A stretch of 64,000 nucleotides of DNA from Pseudoxanthomonas sp. J31 (GTDB lineage: Bacteria > Pseudomonadota > Gammaproteobacteria > Xanthomonadales > Xanthomonadaceae): assembly GCF_000510725.1 (NCBI RefSeq), contig NZ_AZNZ01000013.1, positions 1 to 64,000 of the forward strand, given 5' to 3'. Under the pieces are notes generated by a model, which saw nothing but the letters and a program-made list of their open reading frames with translations, made no database searches and was not told the DNA's origin. Below are positions 39,923-48,682 of the stretch, one piece after another. Position 1 is the stretch's first letter; each line of letters starts with the position of its first letter. The translations under genes and the position numbers were made by a program.

Positions 39923-39966
39923 TGATTTACAGTCCCGGCCGTGACCGGCCGGTGTAGGGTTGGGCC

Positions 39967-40530
39967 ATGGCCCGCAAGACTTCCGCCCCGTCTCCCGGCC
40001 CGGTCCGCTTCCGGGCCCGCCTGGCCCGGCCCCTGCGCCCGGCCGATGCCGACTGGACCTTCCTCGTCCTGCCCGCCGCCGCCAGTGCCCGCCTGCCCAG
40101 CCGTGGCCAGGTAAGCGTGGCCGGCACCTTCGCCGGACAACCCTTCCAGGCCACCCTGCAGCCGGACGGGAAGGGCGGCCACTGGCTGAAGGTGGAGCCG
40201 GCCCTGGCCGCGGCGGCCGGGGTCGCGGCCGGGCAGGAGGTCGCGCTGGAGATCGCCCCGCTGGAGCAGGAGCCGGAACCCGAAGTGCCGGAGGACCTGG
40301 AGCGCGCGCTGGCCGCGCAGTCGCGGGCGCTGGCCACCTGGCGCGACATCACCGCGGCGGCGCGCCGCGACTGGATCCACTGGATCAGCTCGGGCAAGAA
40401 GGCCGAGACCCGCGCCCGCCGCATCGCCAGCGCCTGCGACATGCTGGCCAAGGGCAAGCGGCGGGCCTGCTGCTTCGACCGATCCGGGATCTACAGCAAG
40501 GCCTTCGCCGCGCCCGAACCGGCGCCCTGA
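39967..40530 (+). CDS. DUF1905 / YdeI-OmpD-associated family protein
   Basis: 187 residues in two parts. Residues 12-95 are the DUF1905 beta-barrel (WTFLVLPAAASARLPSRGQV, VAGTFAGQPFQATLQPDGKG). Residues 105-180 are a YdeI-type helical domain (LERALAAQSRALATWRDITAAARRDWIHWI, GKKAETRARRIASACDMLAKGKRR). Proteins of this pairing are widespread and have been linked to bacteriocin protection in annotation, but the molecular role is unclear. Cytoplasmic, monocistronic. Confidence 0.85.
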   Translation: MARKTSAPSPGPVRFRARLARPLRPADADWTFLVLPAAASARLPSRGQVSVAGTFAGQPFQATLQPDGKGGHWLKVEPALAAAAGVAAGQEVALEIAPLEQEPEPEVPEDLERALAAQSRALATWRDITAAARRDWIHWISSGKKAETRARRIASACDMLAKGKRRACCFDRSGIYSKAFAAPEPAP

Positions 40531-40662
40531 GCGGAGGCGGGCGCGCGCCGGTCGCCGCTGGCGGGGTTCCGTCGGCGCATTCCCGGTTCCGTCGCAGCGC
40601 GCTTGCGGCTCCGTCCGCGGCCGCCGAGGCTTGCCTGGCATGACCGAGGAGGACTGCCGCCG

Positions 40663-40890
40663 ATGAACACCCTGTTCGCGCTTGCCGCCTGGTGCCTGCT
40701 GCTGGTCCTGTGCTGGCCGCTGGCGATCCTGGCCCTGTTGCTGTGGCCGCTGGTGTGGCTGCTGTCGCTGCCGCTGCGGCTGGTGGGCATCACCTGCTCG
40801 GCCCTGTTCGAGCTGCTGCGCGCGCTGCTGATGCTGCCGGCCCGGCTGCTGGGCGGCGGGCGGCGCGGGGCCGTGGTTCGGGATTGCTGA
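40663..40890 (+). CDS. Small inner-membrane protein
   Basis: 75 residues, nearly all Leu/Ala/Val/Trp with two or three membrane helices (LFALAAWCLLLVLCWPLAIL and LLLWPLVWLLSLPLRLVG, then LFELLRALLML) and a basic end (GGGRRGAVVRDC). GAGGAGGA at 40646-40653 provides a strong ribosome site 9 bases before the ATG. No family is recognised; similar Leu/Trp-rich orphans are common in xanthomonads. Upstream (40555-40620) the decamer GGTTCCGTCG recurs in a short direct repeat. Confidence 0.7.
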   Translation: MNTLFALAAWCLLLVLCWPLAILALLLWPLVWLLSLPLRLVGITCSALFELLRALLMLPARLLGGGRRGAVVRDC

Positions 40891-40932
40891 TTGGTGCCTG
40901 CAAGGCCCTGTCCCGCCGCCATGTGGTGCAAA

Positions 40933-40956
40933 AAGGCCCGGCTTTCGCCGGGCCTT
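40933..40956 (-). terminator. Terminator of the DUF885 gene
   Basis: A 10-bp stem (AAGGCCCGGC / GCCGGGCCTT) with a TTTC loop lies 20 bases past the minus-strand stop and is followed on that strand by TTTTGC. It is an intrinsic terminator. Confidence 0.8.
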
Positions 40957-40975
40957 CCTGCTTCCCGGGCCGGGG

Positions 40976-42862
40976 TCAGGCCTGCTTGCGCGAGGCGATC
41001 CAGGCGTCGACGCGACGCTCCAGCAGGTCCAGCGGCATCGCGCCGCCGCCCAGCACCGCGTCGTGGAAGCCGCGGATGTCGAAGCGCTCGCCCAGTGCCT
41101 CCTCGGCCTTCCGCCGCAGCTGCTGGATGCGGATCATGCCGACCTTGTACGCGGTGGCCTGGCCGGGCATCACCAGGTAGCGCTGGATCTCCGAGCGGAT
41201 CGCCGCGTCCGGCACCGAGCTGTTGGCGCGGAAGTATTCCACCGCCTGTTCCTCGGTCCAGCCCTTGGCGTGCATGCCGGTATCCACCACCAGGCGGATC
41301 GCGCGCCACATCTCCGACATCAGCCGGCCGTACTCCGAATACGGATCCTCGTAGGTGCCCGGCATCTCCTTGGCCAGCCATTCCGCGTACAGGCCCCAGC
41401 CCTCGGCGTAGGCGGTGTCGAACATCTGGGTGCGGAACTGCGGCACCCCGGTCAGCTCCTGGGCGATGGAGATCTGCATGTGGTGGCCGGGCAGGCCCTC
41501 GTGGTACGCGATCACCTCCAGCTCGGTCCTGGGCATGGAGTTCATGTCCGACAGGTGCGCGTAGTAGATGCCCGGGCGCGAGCCGTCCGGGGTGCCGGGG
41601 TAGTAGTGCTGGGCGGCGCCGTCCTGCTCGCGGAACGCCTCCACGCGCTTGACCACCAGGTCGGCCTTGGGCAGCAGGCCGAAGTACTCCGGCAGGTGCT
41701 GCTTGATGTTCCCGATCTTGGCGGTGGCGTCATCGATGTAGGCCTGGCGGCCGGCGTCGGTGTTCGGGTACAGCCGCTTGGGATCGGACTGCACCTGCCG
41801 GAAGAACGCCTGCAGGTCGCCCTCGATGCCCAGCTGCTTCTGTACCTGCTCCAGCTCGCCGCGCAGGCGCGCGACCTCGGCCAGGCCCAGCTCGTGGATC
41901 TGCTCGGCGGTCATGTCGGTGGAGGTGTGGCGCTTGAGCTGGGCGGCGTAATAGGCCGCGCCGTCCGGATGGGTCTGGCCGACGCCGGTGGGGTTGACCA
42001 GGGCGTTGGGCAGCTCGGCCTCGGCGAAGGCGATCACCCGCTCGTAGGCCGGCTTCACCGACTCCAGCAGGGCGGCGCGCGCCTGCTGCTTGAGCTCACC
42101 GGCGCGGGCGGCGTCGATCTTCCCGGCCTGGACCAGGGCATCGGCCTTGGCCTGGGCGTCGGCCCACAGCGCGCTGTCGGCGCCGGCGCCGAACGGCGCG
42201 CCGGTGATCACCTTGCGCGACTGGTCGATCACGCCCTCCAGCGCGAACCGCGGCGGGCGGATGCCGGCGGCGGCCGAGGCGCGGGAGCGCTCCAGCAGCT
42301 GGTCGAAGGCCACGCCCACCTTCTGCAGGCGCGAGACGTAGGCCAGGTAGTCCTGCTCCTCGTCGACCTTGTGGAAGCCGATCAGGAAGGTCGGCAGTTC
42401 GCTCTGGCGGCCGCCCATCTGCTCGAACGGATAGTCGTGCGCCAGGTACTGCAGCTCGACCCGGGCGCGCTCGGCCTGCTTCTTCCACAGGTCCCAGGAC
42501 AGCTGCGCCTCCGGGTCCAGGCGCGCGTAGTCGAACTGCGATTCCATCTCGCGCACCGAGGCCTCCAGCCACTCCACGCGCTGGCGCAGGCCGGCCTCGG
42601 ACATGTCGTCGAGCTGGTTGTACAGCTCCTTGCGGCCGAGGAAGGTCAGCTGCATCGGGCTGAAGCGCAGCGCCTCCTCGTACTTGGCGTCGAACCAGGC
42701 ATTGAGGCGCTGGGTCTCGGCCTGGACGGCCGCCGCGTCCGGCGCGGCGGCCTGGGAGGTGCCGGCGTTGCCGGTGTCTCCCTGGCTGCAGGCGGTCAGG
42801 GCCAGCGGCAGGGCGAGGCCGAGGGCGATGGCGAGGGTGCTGCGGGCAAGGGCAGGACGCAC
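40976..42862 (-). CDS. DUF885 family lipoprotein (putative metallopeptidase)
   Basis: About 628 residues. The GTG at 42862 with GGAGAG seven bases upstream gives a clean lipoprotein signal (TLAIALGLALPLALTACSQ); an ATG at 42898 would add 12 unlikely residues. The DUF885 fold is helical, with a zinc-site-like HEGLPGHH at 454-461 and the downstream YAEGWGLYAEWLA and VDTGMHAKGWT, which resemble M32/M3-like metallopeptidase elements. It is probably a periplasmic carboxypeptidase or oligopeptidase; substrate unknown. Confidence 0.85.
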   Translation of the reverse strand: MRPALARSTLAIALGLALPLALTACSQGDTGNAGTSQAAAPDAAAVQAETQRLNAWFDAKYEEALRFSPMQLTFLGRKELYNQLDDMSEAGLRQRVEWLEASVREMESQFDYARLDPEAQLSWDLWKKQAERARVELQYLAHDYPFEQMGGRQSELPTFLIGFHKVDEEQDYLAYVSRLQKVGVAFDQLLERSRASAAAGIRPPRFALEGVIDQSRKVITGAPFGAGADSALWADAQAKADALVQAGKIDAARAGELKQQARAALLESVKPAYERVIAFAEAELPNALVNPTGVGQTHPDGAAYYAAQLKRHTSTDMTAEQIHELGLAEVARLRGELEQVQKQLGIEGDLQAFFRQVQSDPKRLYPNTDAGRQAYIDDATAKIGNIKQHLPEYFGLLPKADLVVKRVEAFREQDGAAQHYYPGTPDGSRPGIYYAHLSDMNSMPRTELEVIAYHEGLPGHHMQISIAQELTGVPQFRTQMFDTAYAEGWGLYAEWLAKEMPGTYEDPYSEYGRLMSEMWRAIRLVVDTGMHAKGWTEEQAVEYFRANSSVPDAAIRSEIQRYLVMPGQATAYKVGMIRIQQLRRKAEEALGERFDIRGFHDAVLGGGAMPLDLLERRVDAWIASRKQA

Positions 42863-43042
42863 GGGACAACTCTCCGGAAGTGGGGACAACCGCCGCATTC
42901 TGCTGCATGCGGGGGGCGCGCCGCACCGTGGCCCTGGTCATGGCGGAGCGACGGCGATCACGCGCCCCGGGACCTGTGGCATATGCCGCGCCGGCGGCGG
43001 CTGCCCACAATCGCGCCGGCCCGTGCCGAACCGGAACCGCCC

Positions 43043-44188
43043 ATGCATCGTGCCGCCCTCCTCCTGCTTGGTTGCCTTGCCGCCTGGATCCCCGCCGCCG
43101 CGGTGGAGGACTGCGCCGACCACGCGGCCTACGCCCCGGGGCGCGAACTGCTCGCCGAGCTGGAGCGCATCGTCGCGCCGGAAGGCGTGCAGGAGGCGTA
43201 CGAAGTGCCGGTCAACGGCGTGCGCCACTGGGTCCACGTGCGCGGCCAGGACCGCGCCAACCCGCTGCTGCTGTTCGTGCACGGCGGGCCTGCCTCGCCG
43301 GTGATCCCGACCCTGTGGCAGTTCCAGCGCCCGCTGGAGGAGTACTTCACCGTCGTCCACTACGACCAGCGCGGCGCCGGCCGCACCTTCCGGCTCAACC
43401 CGCCGGAGGCGATCGACGGCACCCTGCGCATCCAGCAGTACGTGGACGACGCCATCGCCCTGGCCGAGCACCTGCGCCAGCGCTACGGCAAGCGCAAGCT
43501 GGTGCTGGCCGGGCACAGCTGGGGCACGGTGGTCGGCATGCACGCCGCGCTGCAGCGGCCGGACCTGTTCCATGTCTACGTCGGCATCGGCCAGGTGATC
43601 CATGCCCGGACCAACGAACGCCTGAGCTTCGAGTACGGCCTGGCCCGCGCCCGCGCCGAGGGCAATGCCGCGGCGGTGGCGGAGATGGAGGCGATCGCCC
43701 CCTATCCCGGCGACGCGCCGCTGACCCGCGAGCGCATCGTCACCGCGCGCAAGTGGGCGCAGCACTACGGCGGGCTCAGCGCGTTCCGCGACAACTCGCG
43801 CTGGTTCTTCCACGGCGCCCTGCTGTCGCCGGACTACGACGACGCCGACCGCTGCGCGATCGACGCCGGCAGCCTGTTCACCCTGGGCCGGGTGCTGGAG
43901 GAGTTCCTGCAGGTCGATTTCCGCGGCGTGCGCGAGTTCCCGCTCCCGGTGGTGATGTTCATGGGCCGCCACGACTACACCACGCCCTCGCAGCCCACGG
44001 AGGAATGGCTGCGGCAGGTGCGCGCGCCCTACCGCCACGGCGAGTGGTTCGAGCGCTCCGCGCACCTGGTCCCGTGGGAGGAACCCGGCCATGCCCTGGT
44101 GGCGCTGCTGCAGCACGTGCGCCCGCTGGCGGTCGCCGGCGAGGAGGGCGGTGCCAATGACGGCGCCGGCGTCGGCTCCGTGCGCTGA
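43043..44188 (+). CDS. Alpha/beta hydrolase, proline iminopeptidase-like
   Basis: 381 residues with a signal peptide (RAALLLLGCLAAWIPAAA). It has the oxyanion-hole HGGPASP, YDQRGAGRTF, nucleophile elbow GHSWG, acid in MGRHDYTTP and catalytic His in SAHLVPWEEP. This is the S33-like layout; the periplasmic location suggests turnover of small peptides or esters rather than cytosolic proline iminopeptidase. It converges on the GGDEF-EAL gene with only 3 bases between the stops. Confidence 0.85.
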   Translation: MHRAALLLLGCLAAWIPAAAVEDCADHAAYAPGRELLAELERIVAPEGVQEAYEVPVNGVRHWVHVRGQDRANPLLLFVHGGPASPVIPTLWQFQRPLEEYFTVVHYDQRGAGRTFRLNPPEAIDGTLRIQQYVDDAIALAEHLRQRYGKRKLVLAGHSWGTVVGMHAALQRPDLFHVYVGIGQVIHARTNERLSFEYGLARARAEGNAAAVAEMEAIAPYPGDAPLTRERIVTARKWAQHYGGLSAFRDNSRWFFHGALLSPDYDDADRCAIDAGSLFTLGRVLEEFLQVDFRGVREFPLPVVMFMGRHDYTTPSQPTEEWLRQVRAPYRHGEWFERSAHLVPWEEPGHALVALLQHVRPLAVAGEEGGANDGAGVGSVR

Positions 44189-44191
44189 GGC

Positions 44192-46147
44192 TCAGGCGCC
44201 GGCGGGTGCCGGCGCGCGCTGCGCGCTCTCCAGCCAGGCGCGCACCGCTTCGGCCGGCATCGGCCGCGCGAACAGGTAGCCCTGCATCAGGTTGCCGCCC
44301 AGCTCGCGCAACACCGCCAGCTCCTCGCGCGTCTCCACCCCCTCGATCACGCAGCCCAGCTCCATGTCGCGGCTCAGCGCCAGCAGCGAGCGCACGATCT
44401 TCATGCTGGTGGGCTTGTCCGGGATGCCGGTGACGAAGCGGCGGTCGATCTTGATCTTGGTCAGCGGCAGCGCCAGCAGCTGGCTGAGGCTGGAGAAGCC
44501 GGTGCCGAAGTCGTCCAGCGACACGCCGCAGCCCAGCCCGCGCAGCTGCCCGGTCGCGCGCTGCAGCTGGGCGGTGTCGTGCAGCACCGCCGTCTCGGTG
44601 ATCTCCATGTCGATCCGCGCCGGGTGCACGCCGCTGAGCTCGATCAGCTCCAGCAGCCGCGCCAGGTCCTCGCCCGAACCCAGGTCGTGCATCGACAGGT
44701 TGAACGACAACCCCACCGGTTCCGGCCAGTGCGCGGCCTCGGCCAGGGCCTTGCCCAGCAGGATGCGGGTGATCCGGTGCACCAGGCCGGCGCGCTCGGC
44801 CACCGGGATGAAGTCCGCCGGCGAGACCGGGCCCAGTTGCGGGTGGGTCCAGCGCGCCAGCGCCTCGAACGCCAGCGCCTTGCCGGTGGCCATGCACATG
44901 ATCGGCTGGAACGCGACCGACAGCTGCGCCTCCAGGTCGGCGTTGCGCAGCGCCTGCTCGATCGCTGCCTCGTGCTGGATGCGGTGGTGGTGGTCGGCCG
45001 AGAACAGGCTTACTCCGCCCCGGTGCTGGCGCTTGCCGTGGTACAGGGCGTAGTCGGCGCGCTCGTACAGGTCCTCGGCATGGCCGGCCAGGTCCGGGTA
45101 CAGCACCAGGCCCATGGTGGCGGTTACCTGCAGCGCCATGTCCTGCAGCTGGAACGGCTCGCGCAGCTGCGCGCAGACGTGGCGGGCGAAGGCCACGTAG
45201 GCGGCGTCGTCGCCCAGGTCCTCGGCGATCAGCGCGAACTCGTCGCCGCCCAGGCGCGCCAGGTGCACGCGGCCGTCGGCCAGCTTGGCCAGGCGCCGGC
45301 CGACCTGGCGCAGCAGGCGGTCGCCGGCCAGGTGGCCGTGCAGGTCGTTGATCGGCTTGAACCCGTCCAGGTCGATGATGCCCACCGCCAGGCGCGTGCC
45401 ATTGGCGTCGGCGCGCGCGCAGGCCTCGGTGAGCGTGGCGAAGAAGGCGCGCCGGTTGGGCAGCCGGGTGAGGCTGTCGATGTTGGCCAGGCGCAGGTTC
45501 TCCGCGCCCAGCCGCTCGGCGTGCAGGCGCGCGCCGACCAGGGCGGTGAAGCGCCGGTACTGGCGCAGCAGGGTGGAGACCACGCCGAAGGTCATCAGCG
45601 CCACGCCCAGGGCCATGGCCACGAAGGTCGGCTCCCCGGTGGTGGCGAAGAACAGGATGAAGCCGCCGTTGAAGATGATCGCCACCCCCAGCATCGCCGG
45701 GCGCAGGTGCATCATGTACAGCTGGATCACGGTGGCGGACGTGGCCATGTAGAAGGCCACGTGCGAGCGCGCGTAGGCGTCCCCGTACGGGAACAGGGCC
45801 AGCGCCCAGAGGGTGAACGCCAGCGCCAGCGGCCAGGCCAGGCGGGTGCTCCAGACCAGCGCGCGGCGGGCCTGGGCCGGGTCCGGGACCTGGCCGCGCC
45901 CGCGCCACCACTGCGCGAAGCGGACCAGGCAGCTGAGGGTCAGCAGCGCCGGCGCGCCCACGGTCAGCCAGGGCGGGGCGTGGGCCATGTGGGTCCAGGC
46001 CAGCAGCCAGGTATTGGCGACCAGCAGCGCGTACATGAGCGGGAGTTGGCCGGCGAACGCGCGGTACTGCGCCTTCAGCAACGCCGGGTCACCCGACGTC
46101 ACTGGGATCAGCTCCCGCAGCCTGGCGATGGGTCCTGCTGGCGGCAT
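44192..46147 (-). CDS. Membrane GGDEF-EAL c-di-GMP enzyme
   Basis: 651 residues. Six to seven membrane helices (about 30-205) precede the GGDEF domain (about 220-385; LTRLPNRRAFF, RLGGDEFALI near residue 300) and the EAL domain (about 400-645). The EAL catalytic set is complete: EAL near 424, FNLSMHDLG, MEITETAVL, DDFGTGFSS, KIDR, EGVET and LMQGYLF. GGDEF residues are intact and no RxxD inhibitory site is seen at the usual spot. Both synthesis and hydrolysis of c-di-GMP are possible; phosphodiesterase activity is likely. It is divergent from folE. Confidence 0.92.
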   Translation of the reverse strand: MPPAGPIARLRELIPVTSGDPALLKAQYRAFAGQLPLMYALLVANTWLLAWTHMAHAPPWLTVGAPALLTLSCLVRFAQWWRGRGQVPDPAQARRALVWSTRLAWPLALAFTLWALALFPYGDAYARSHVAFYMATSATVIQLYMMHLRPAMLGVAIIFNGGFILFFATTGEPTFVAMALGVALMTFGVVSTLLRQYRRFTALVGARLHAERLGAENLRLANIDSLTRLPNRRAFFATLTEACARADANGTRLAVGIIDLDGFKPINDLHGHLAGDRLLRQVGRRLAKLADGRVHLARLGGDEFALIAEDLGDDAAYVAFARHVCAQLREPFQLQDMALQVTATMGLVLYPDLAGHAEDLYERADYALYHGKRQHRGGVSLFSADHHHRIQHEAAIEQALRNADLEAQLSVAFQPIMCMATGKALAFEALARWTHPQLGPVSPADFIPVAERAGLVHRITRILLGKALAEAAHWPEPVGLSFNLSMHDLGSGEDLARLLELIELSGVHPARIDMEITETAVLHDTAQLQRATGQLRGLGCGVSLDDFGTGFSSLSQLLALPLTKIKIDRRFVTGIPDKPTSMKIVRSLLALSRDMELGCVIEGVETREELAVLRELGGNLMQGYLFARPMPAEAVRAWLESAQRAPAPAGA

Positions 46148-46300
46148 GTGGCTCCCGGCCTCGGGCCCCCGCGCGCCGCGACCGCTCGGCGAGGGCGTGT
46201 GGTCCCCGGATAGAACGGCGGCAGCCGGAAAAAGTTGAGCGGGGCGGGGCGGCGGCCGGTCGGGTACGATTTCCACCTCCCCCGGACCGTATCGCCGCCC

Positions 46301-46894
46301 ATGACTTCCAGTTCCCCCACCCCCGCCGTCACCCGGGAGCAGGCCGAGGAGGCCGTGCGCACCCTGCTGCGCTGGGCGGGCGAGGACCCCGGCCGCGAGG
46401 GCCTGCTGGATACCCCGCGGCGGGTGGCCGAGGCCTATGGCGACTGGTTCAGCGGCTACCGCGAGGACCCGCGCGAGTACCTGGCCCGCACCTTCGAGGA
46501 GGTGGCCGGCTACGACGAGATGATCGTGCTGCGCGACATCGAGTACGAAAGCCACTGCGAGCACCACATGGCCCCGATCATCGGCCGGGTCCACGTGGGC
46601 TACCTGCCGGCGGGCAAGGTCGTGGGCATCAGCAAGCTGGCCCGGGTGGTGGACGCCTACGCGCGCCGCTTCCAGGTGCAGGAGAAGATGACTGCGCAGA
46701 TCGCCCACACCATCCAGGACGTGCTGCAGCCGCAGGGCGTGGGCGTGGTCGTGGTCGGCGCGCACGAGTGCATGACCACCCGCGGCGTGCACAAGCGCGG
46801 GGTGAGCATGGTGACCTCGTGCATGCTCGGCAGCTTCCGCGAGGACGCGCGCACCCGCTCGGAGTTCCTGCGCTTCATCGAGGGCCGGCGCTGA
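46301..46894 (+). CDS. folE: GTP cyclohydrolase I
   Basis: 197 residues. Signature segments: [23 protein letters not shown] (zinc Cys and His), [20 protein letters not shown], and [11 protein letters not shown] with the second zinc Cys. It converts GTP to 7,8-dihydroneopterin triphosphate, first step of tetrahydrofolate/pterin synthesis. The start is the ATG at 46301; in-frame upstream codons have no ribosome site. The ychJ-like gene follows after four bases and is probably co-transcribed. Confidence 0.94.
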   Translation: MTSSSPTPAVTREQAEEAVRTLLRWAGEDPGREGLLDTPRRVAEAYGDWFSGYREDPREYLARTFEEVAGYDEMIVLRDIEYESHCEHHMAPIIGRVHVGYLPAGKVVGISKLARVVDAYARRFQVQEKMTAQIAHTIQDVLQPQGVGVVVVGAHECMTTRGVHKRGVSMVTSCMLGSFREDARTRSEFLRFIEGRR

Positions 46895-46898
46895 GGCC

Positions 46899-47294
46899 AT
46901 GGCCGCGCTGGAGACCCGCGACTGCCCCTGCGGCACCGGCCGGCCCTACGAGGCCTGCTGCGGCCGCTGGCACGGCGGCGAACCGGCCCCGGACGCGCTG
47001 GCGCTGATGCGCTCGCGCTACAGCGCCTACGTGCTGGGCCTGCCGGACTACCTGCGCGCCACCTGGCACCCCTCCACCCGCCCCACCGCGCTGGACCTGG
47101 ACGATCCGGACGGCCTGCGCGTGGTCTGGCTGGGCCTGGCCATCAAGTCCCACCGCGCCGCCGGCGACCGCGCCGAGGTCGAGTTCGTCGCCCGCTACCG
47201 TGCCGGCGGCCGCCCCGCCGTGCGCATGACCGAGCGCAGCCGCTTCGTGCGCGAGGGCGGCCGCTGGTACTACGTCGATGGCGACGTCTCGTGA
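46899..47294 (+). CDS. YchJ family protein (UPF0225)
   Basis: 131 residues. An N-terminal SEC-C-like zinc motif (CPCGTGRPYEACCGRWHGG) is followed by the YchJ NTF2-like domain (ALMRSRYSAYVLG, YLRATWHPSTRP, SRFVREGGRWYYVDGD). The C-terminal second SEC-C motif of E. coli YchJ is absent, which is common in shorter relatives. Function unknown. It lies four bases after folE. Confidence 0.87.
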   Translation: MAALETRDCPCGTGRPYEACCGRWHGGEPAPDALALMRSRYSAYVLGLPDYLRATWHPSTRPTALDLDDPDGLRVVWLGLAIKSHRAAGDRAEVEFVARYRAGGRPAVRMTERSRFVREGGRWYYVDGDVS

Positions 47295-47372
47295 ACGCGG
47301 GTCCCTCCCTCTCCGCATCCGCCTAACGCTTCCCTGACGCAGCGCTCATGGGCGCCCGGCTAGCGTGCCGCG

Positions 47373-48671
47373 ATGGACCTGGCCACCCAAGTCGCCATCC
47401 CCGCCCGCCACTGCCAGGCCACGGCCGCCCGCTACGCCGCCGTACGTGCCGCCAGCGTGGCCCTGGCTGCGCCGCTGTCGCCCGAGGACGCCATGCTGCA
47501 GAGCATGGCCGACGCCAGCCCGGCCAAATGGCACCTGGCCCACACTACCTGGTTCTTCGAGCACTTCGTGCTGGCCCCGGCGGGCCTGGAGCCGCTGCAG
47601 CCGCACTGGCACTACCTGTTCAACAGCTACTACGACAGCGCCGGCCCGCGCCAGCCGCGGCCGCAGCGCGGGCTGCTGTCGCGGCCGTCGCTGGCTGCGG
47701 TGCTGGCTTGGCGCGAGGCGGTGGACGCGCGTGTGCTGCGCCTGCTCAAGGCCGGCACCCTGGCGCCGGCGCAGCTGCGCCGGCTGGAGCTGGGCCTGCA
47801 CCACGAGCAGCAGCATCAGGAGCTGCTGCTGACCGACCTCAAGCACGCGCTGTGGAGCCAGCCGCTGCGCCCGGCCTACCGCCCGGACCTGCCGGATCCG
47901 GCCGCGCGCCCCGCCTCCGCGTTGCCGCTGCACTGGATCGGCAGCGGCGAGCAGGTGGTGGAGATCGGCGCCCCGGCCTGGCCGCAGGCGCCGGACTTCG
48001 CCTACGACAACGAGTCCCCCATGCACCGCGTGCTGCTGGCGCCGCATGCCCTGGCCAGCCGCCCGGTCAGCAATGCCGAGTACCGCCAGTTCGTCGAGGA
48101 GGGCGGTTACCGCGAGCCGCGGCTGTGGCTCAGCGACGGCTGGGCACGGGTGCAGGCCGAGGGCTGGGAGCGCCCGCTGTACTGGGAGCCGGACCTGGAG
48201 CAGGCCTTCACCCTGGGCGGCCTGCGCGCGCTGGCCCCGCACGCGCCGGTCTGCCACCTCAGCTATTACGAGGCCGACGCCTTCGCCCGCTGGGCCGGCG
48301 CGCGCCTGCCGACCGAGGCCGAATGGGAACACGCCGCGCGCCAGCTGCCGCCGGACGGGCACTTCGCCGACGACGGCGTGCTGGAGCCGTGCCCGCCATC
48401 GGCCGGGGCCGGCCAGGGGCCGCTGCAGCTGTACGGCGATGCCTGGGAATGGACCGCCAGCGCCTACCTGGCCTACCCCGGCTTCCGCCCGTGGCAGGAC
48501 GACACCGGCGAGTACAACGCCAAGTTCATGAGCGGCCAGTTCGTGCTGCGCGGCGGCAGCTGCGCCACCCCGCGCGGCCACGTCCGCGCCAGCTACCGCA
48601 ACTTCTTCCCGCCGCACGCGCGCTGGCAGTTCTCCGGGCTGCGCCTGGCCCGCGACCTGGCGCGCAGCTGA
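47373..48671 (+). CDS. egtB: Ergothioneine biosynthesis protein EgtB
   Basis: 432 residues. The N-terminal DinB-like iron-binding helices have HLAHTTWFFEHFVL and HHEQQHQELL (His ligands), and the C-terminal FGE-sulfatase domain has SRPVSNAEYRQFVEEGGY, RLPTEAEWEHAAR, GDAWEWTASAY and FVLRGGSC. EgtB joins hercynine to a thiol donor with O2, giving the sulfoxide precursor of ergothioneine. egtD follows after 11 bases. No egtC or egtE is seen nearby. Confidence 0.92.
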   Translation: MDLATQVAIPARHCQATAARYAAVRAASVALAAPLSPEDAMLQSMADASPAKWHLAHTTWFFEHFVLAPAGLEPLQPHWHYLFNSYYDSAGPRQPRPQRGLLSRPSLAAVLAWREAVDARVLRLLKAGTLAPAQLRRLELGLHHEQQHQELLLTDLKHALWSQPLRPAYRPDLPDPAARPASALPLHWIGSGEQVVEIGAPAWPQAPDFAYDNESPMHRVLLAPHALASRPVSNAEYRQFVEEGGYREPRLWLSDGWARVQAEGWERPLYWEPDLEQAFTLGGLRALAPHAPVCHLSYYEADAFARWAGARLPTEAEWEHAARQLPPDGHFADDGVLEPCPPSAGAGQGPLQLYGDAWEWTASAYLAYPGFRPWQDDTGEYNAKFMSGQFVLRGGSCATPRGHVRASYRNFFPPHARWQFSGLRLARDLARS

Positions 48672-48682
48672 GCGGAGCCCTG

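Noticed and set aside
44192-46147. Possibility that the GGDEF-EAL protein is degenerate
   Set aside because: Both GGDEF and all main EAL catalytic residues are present.
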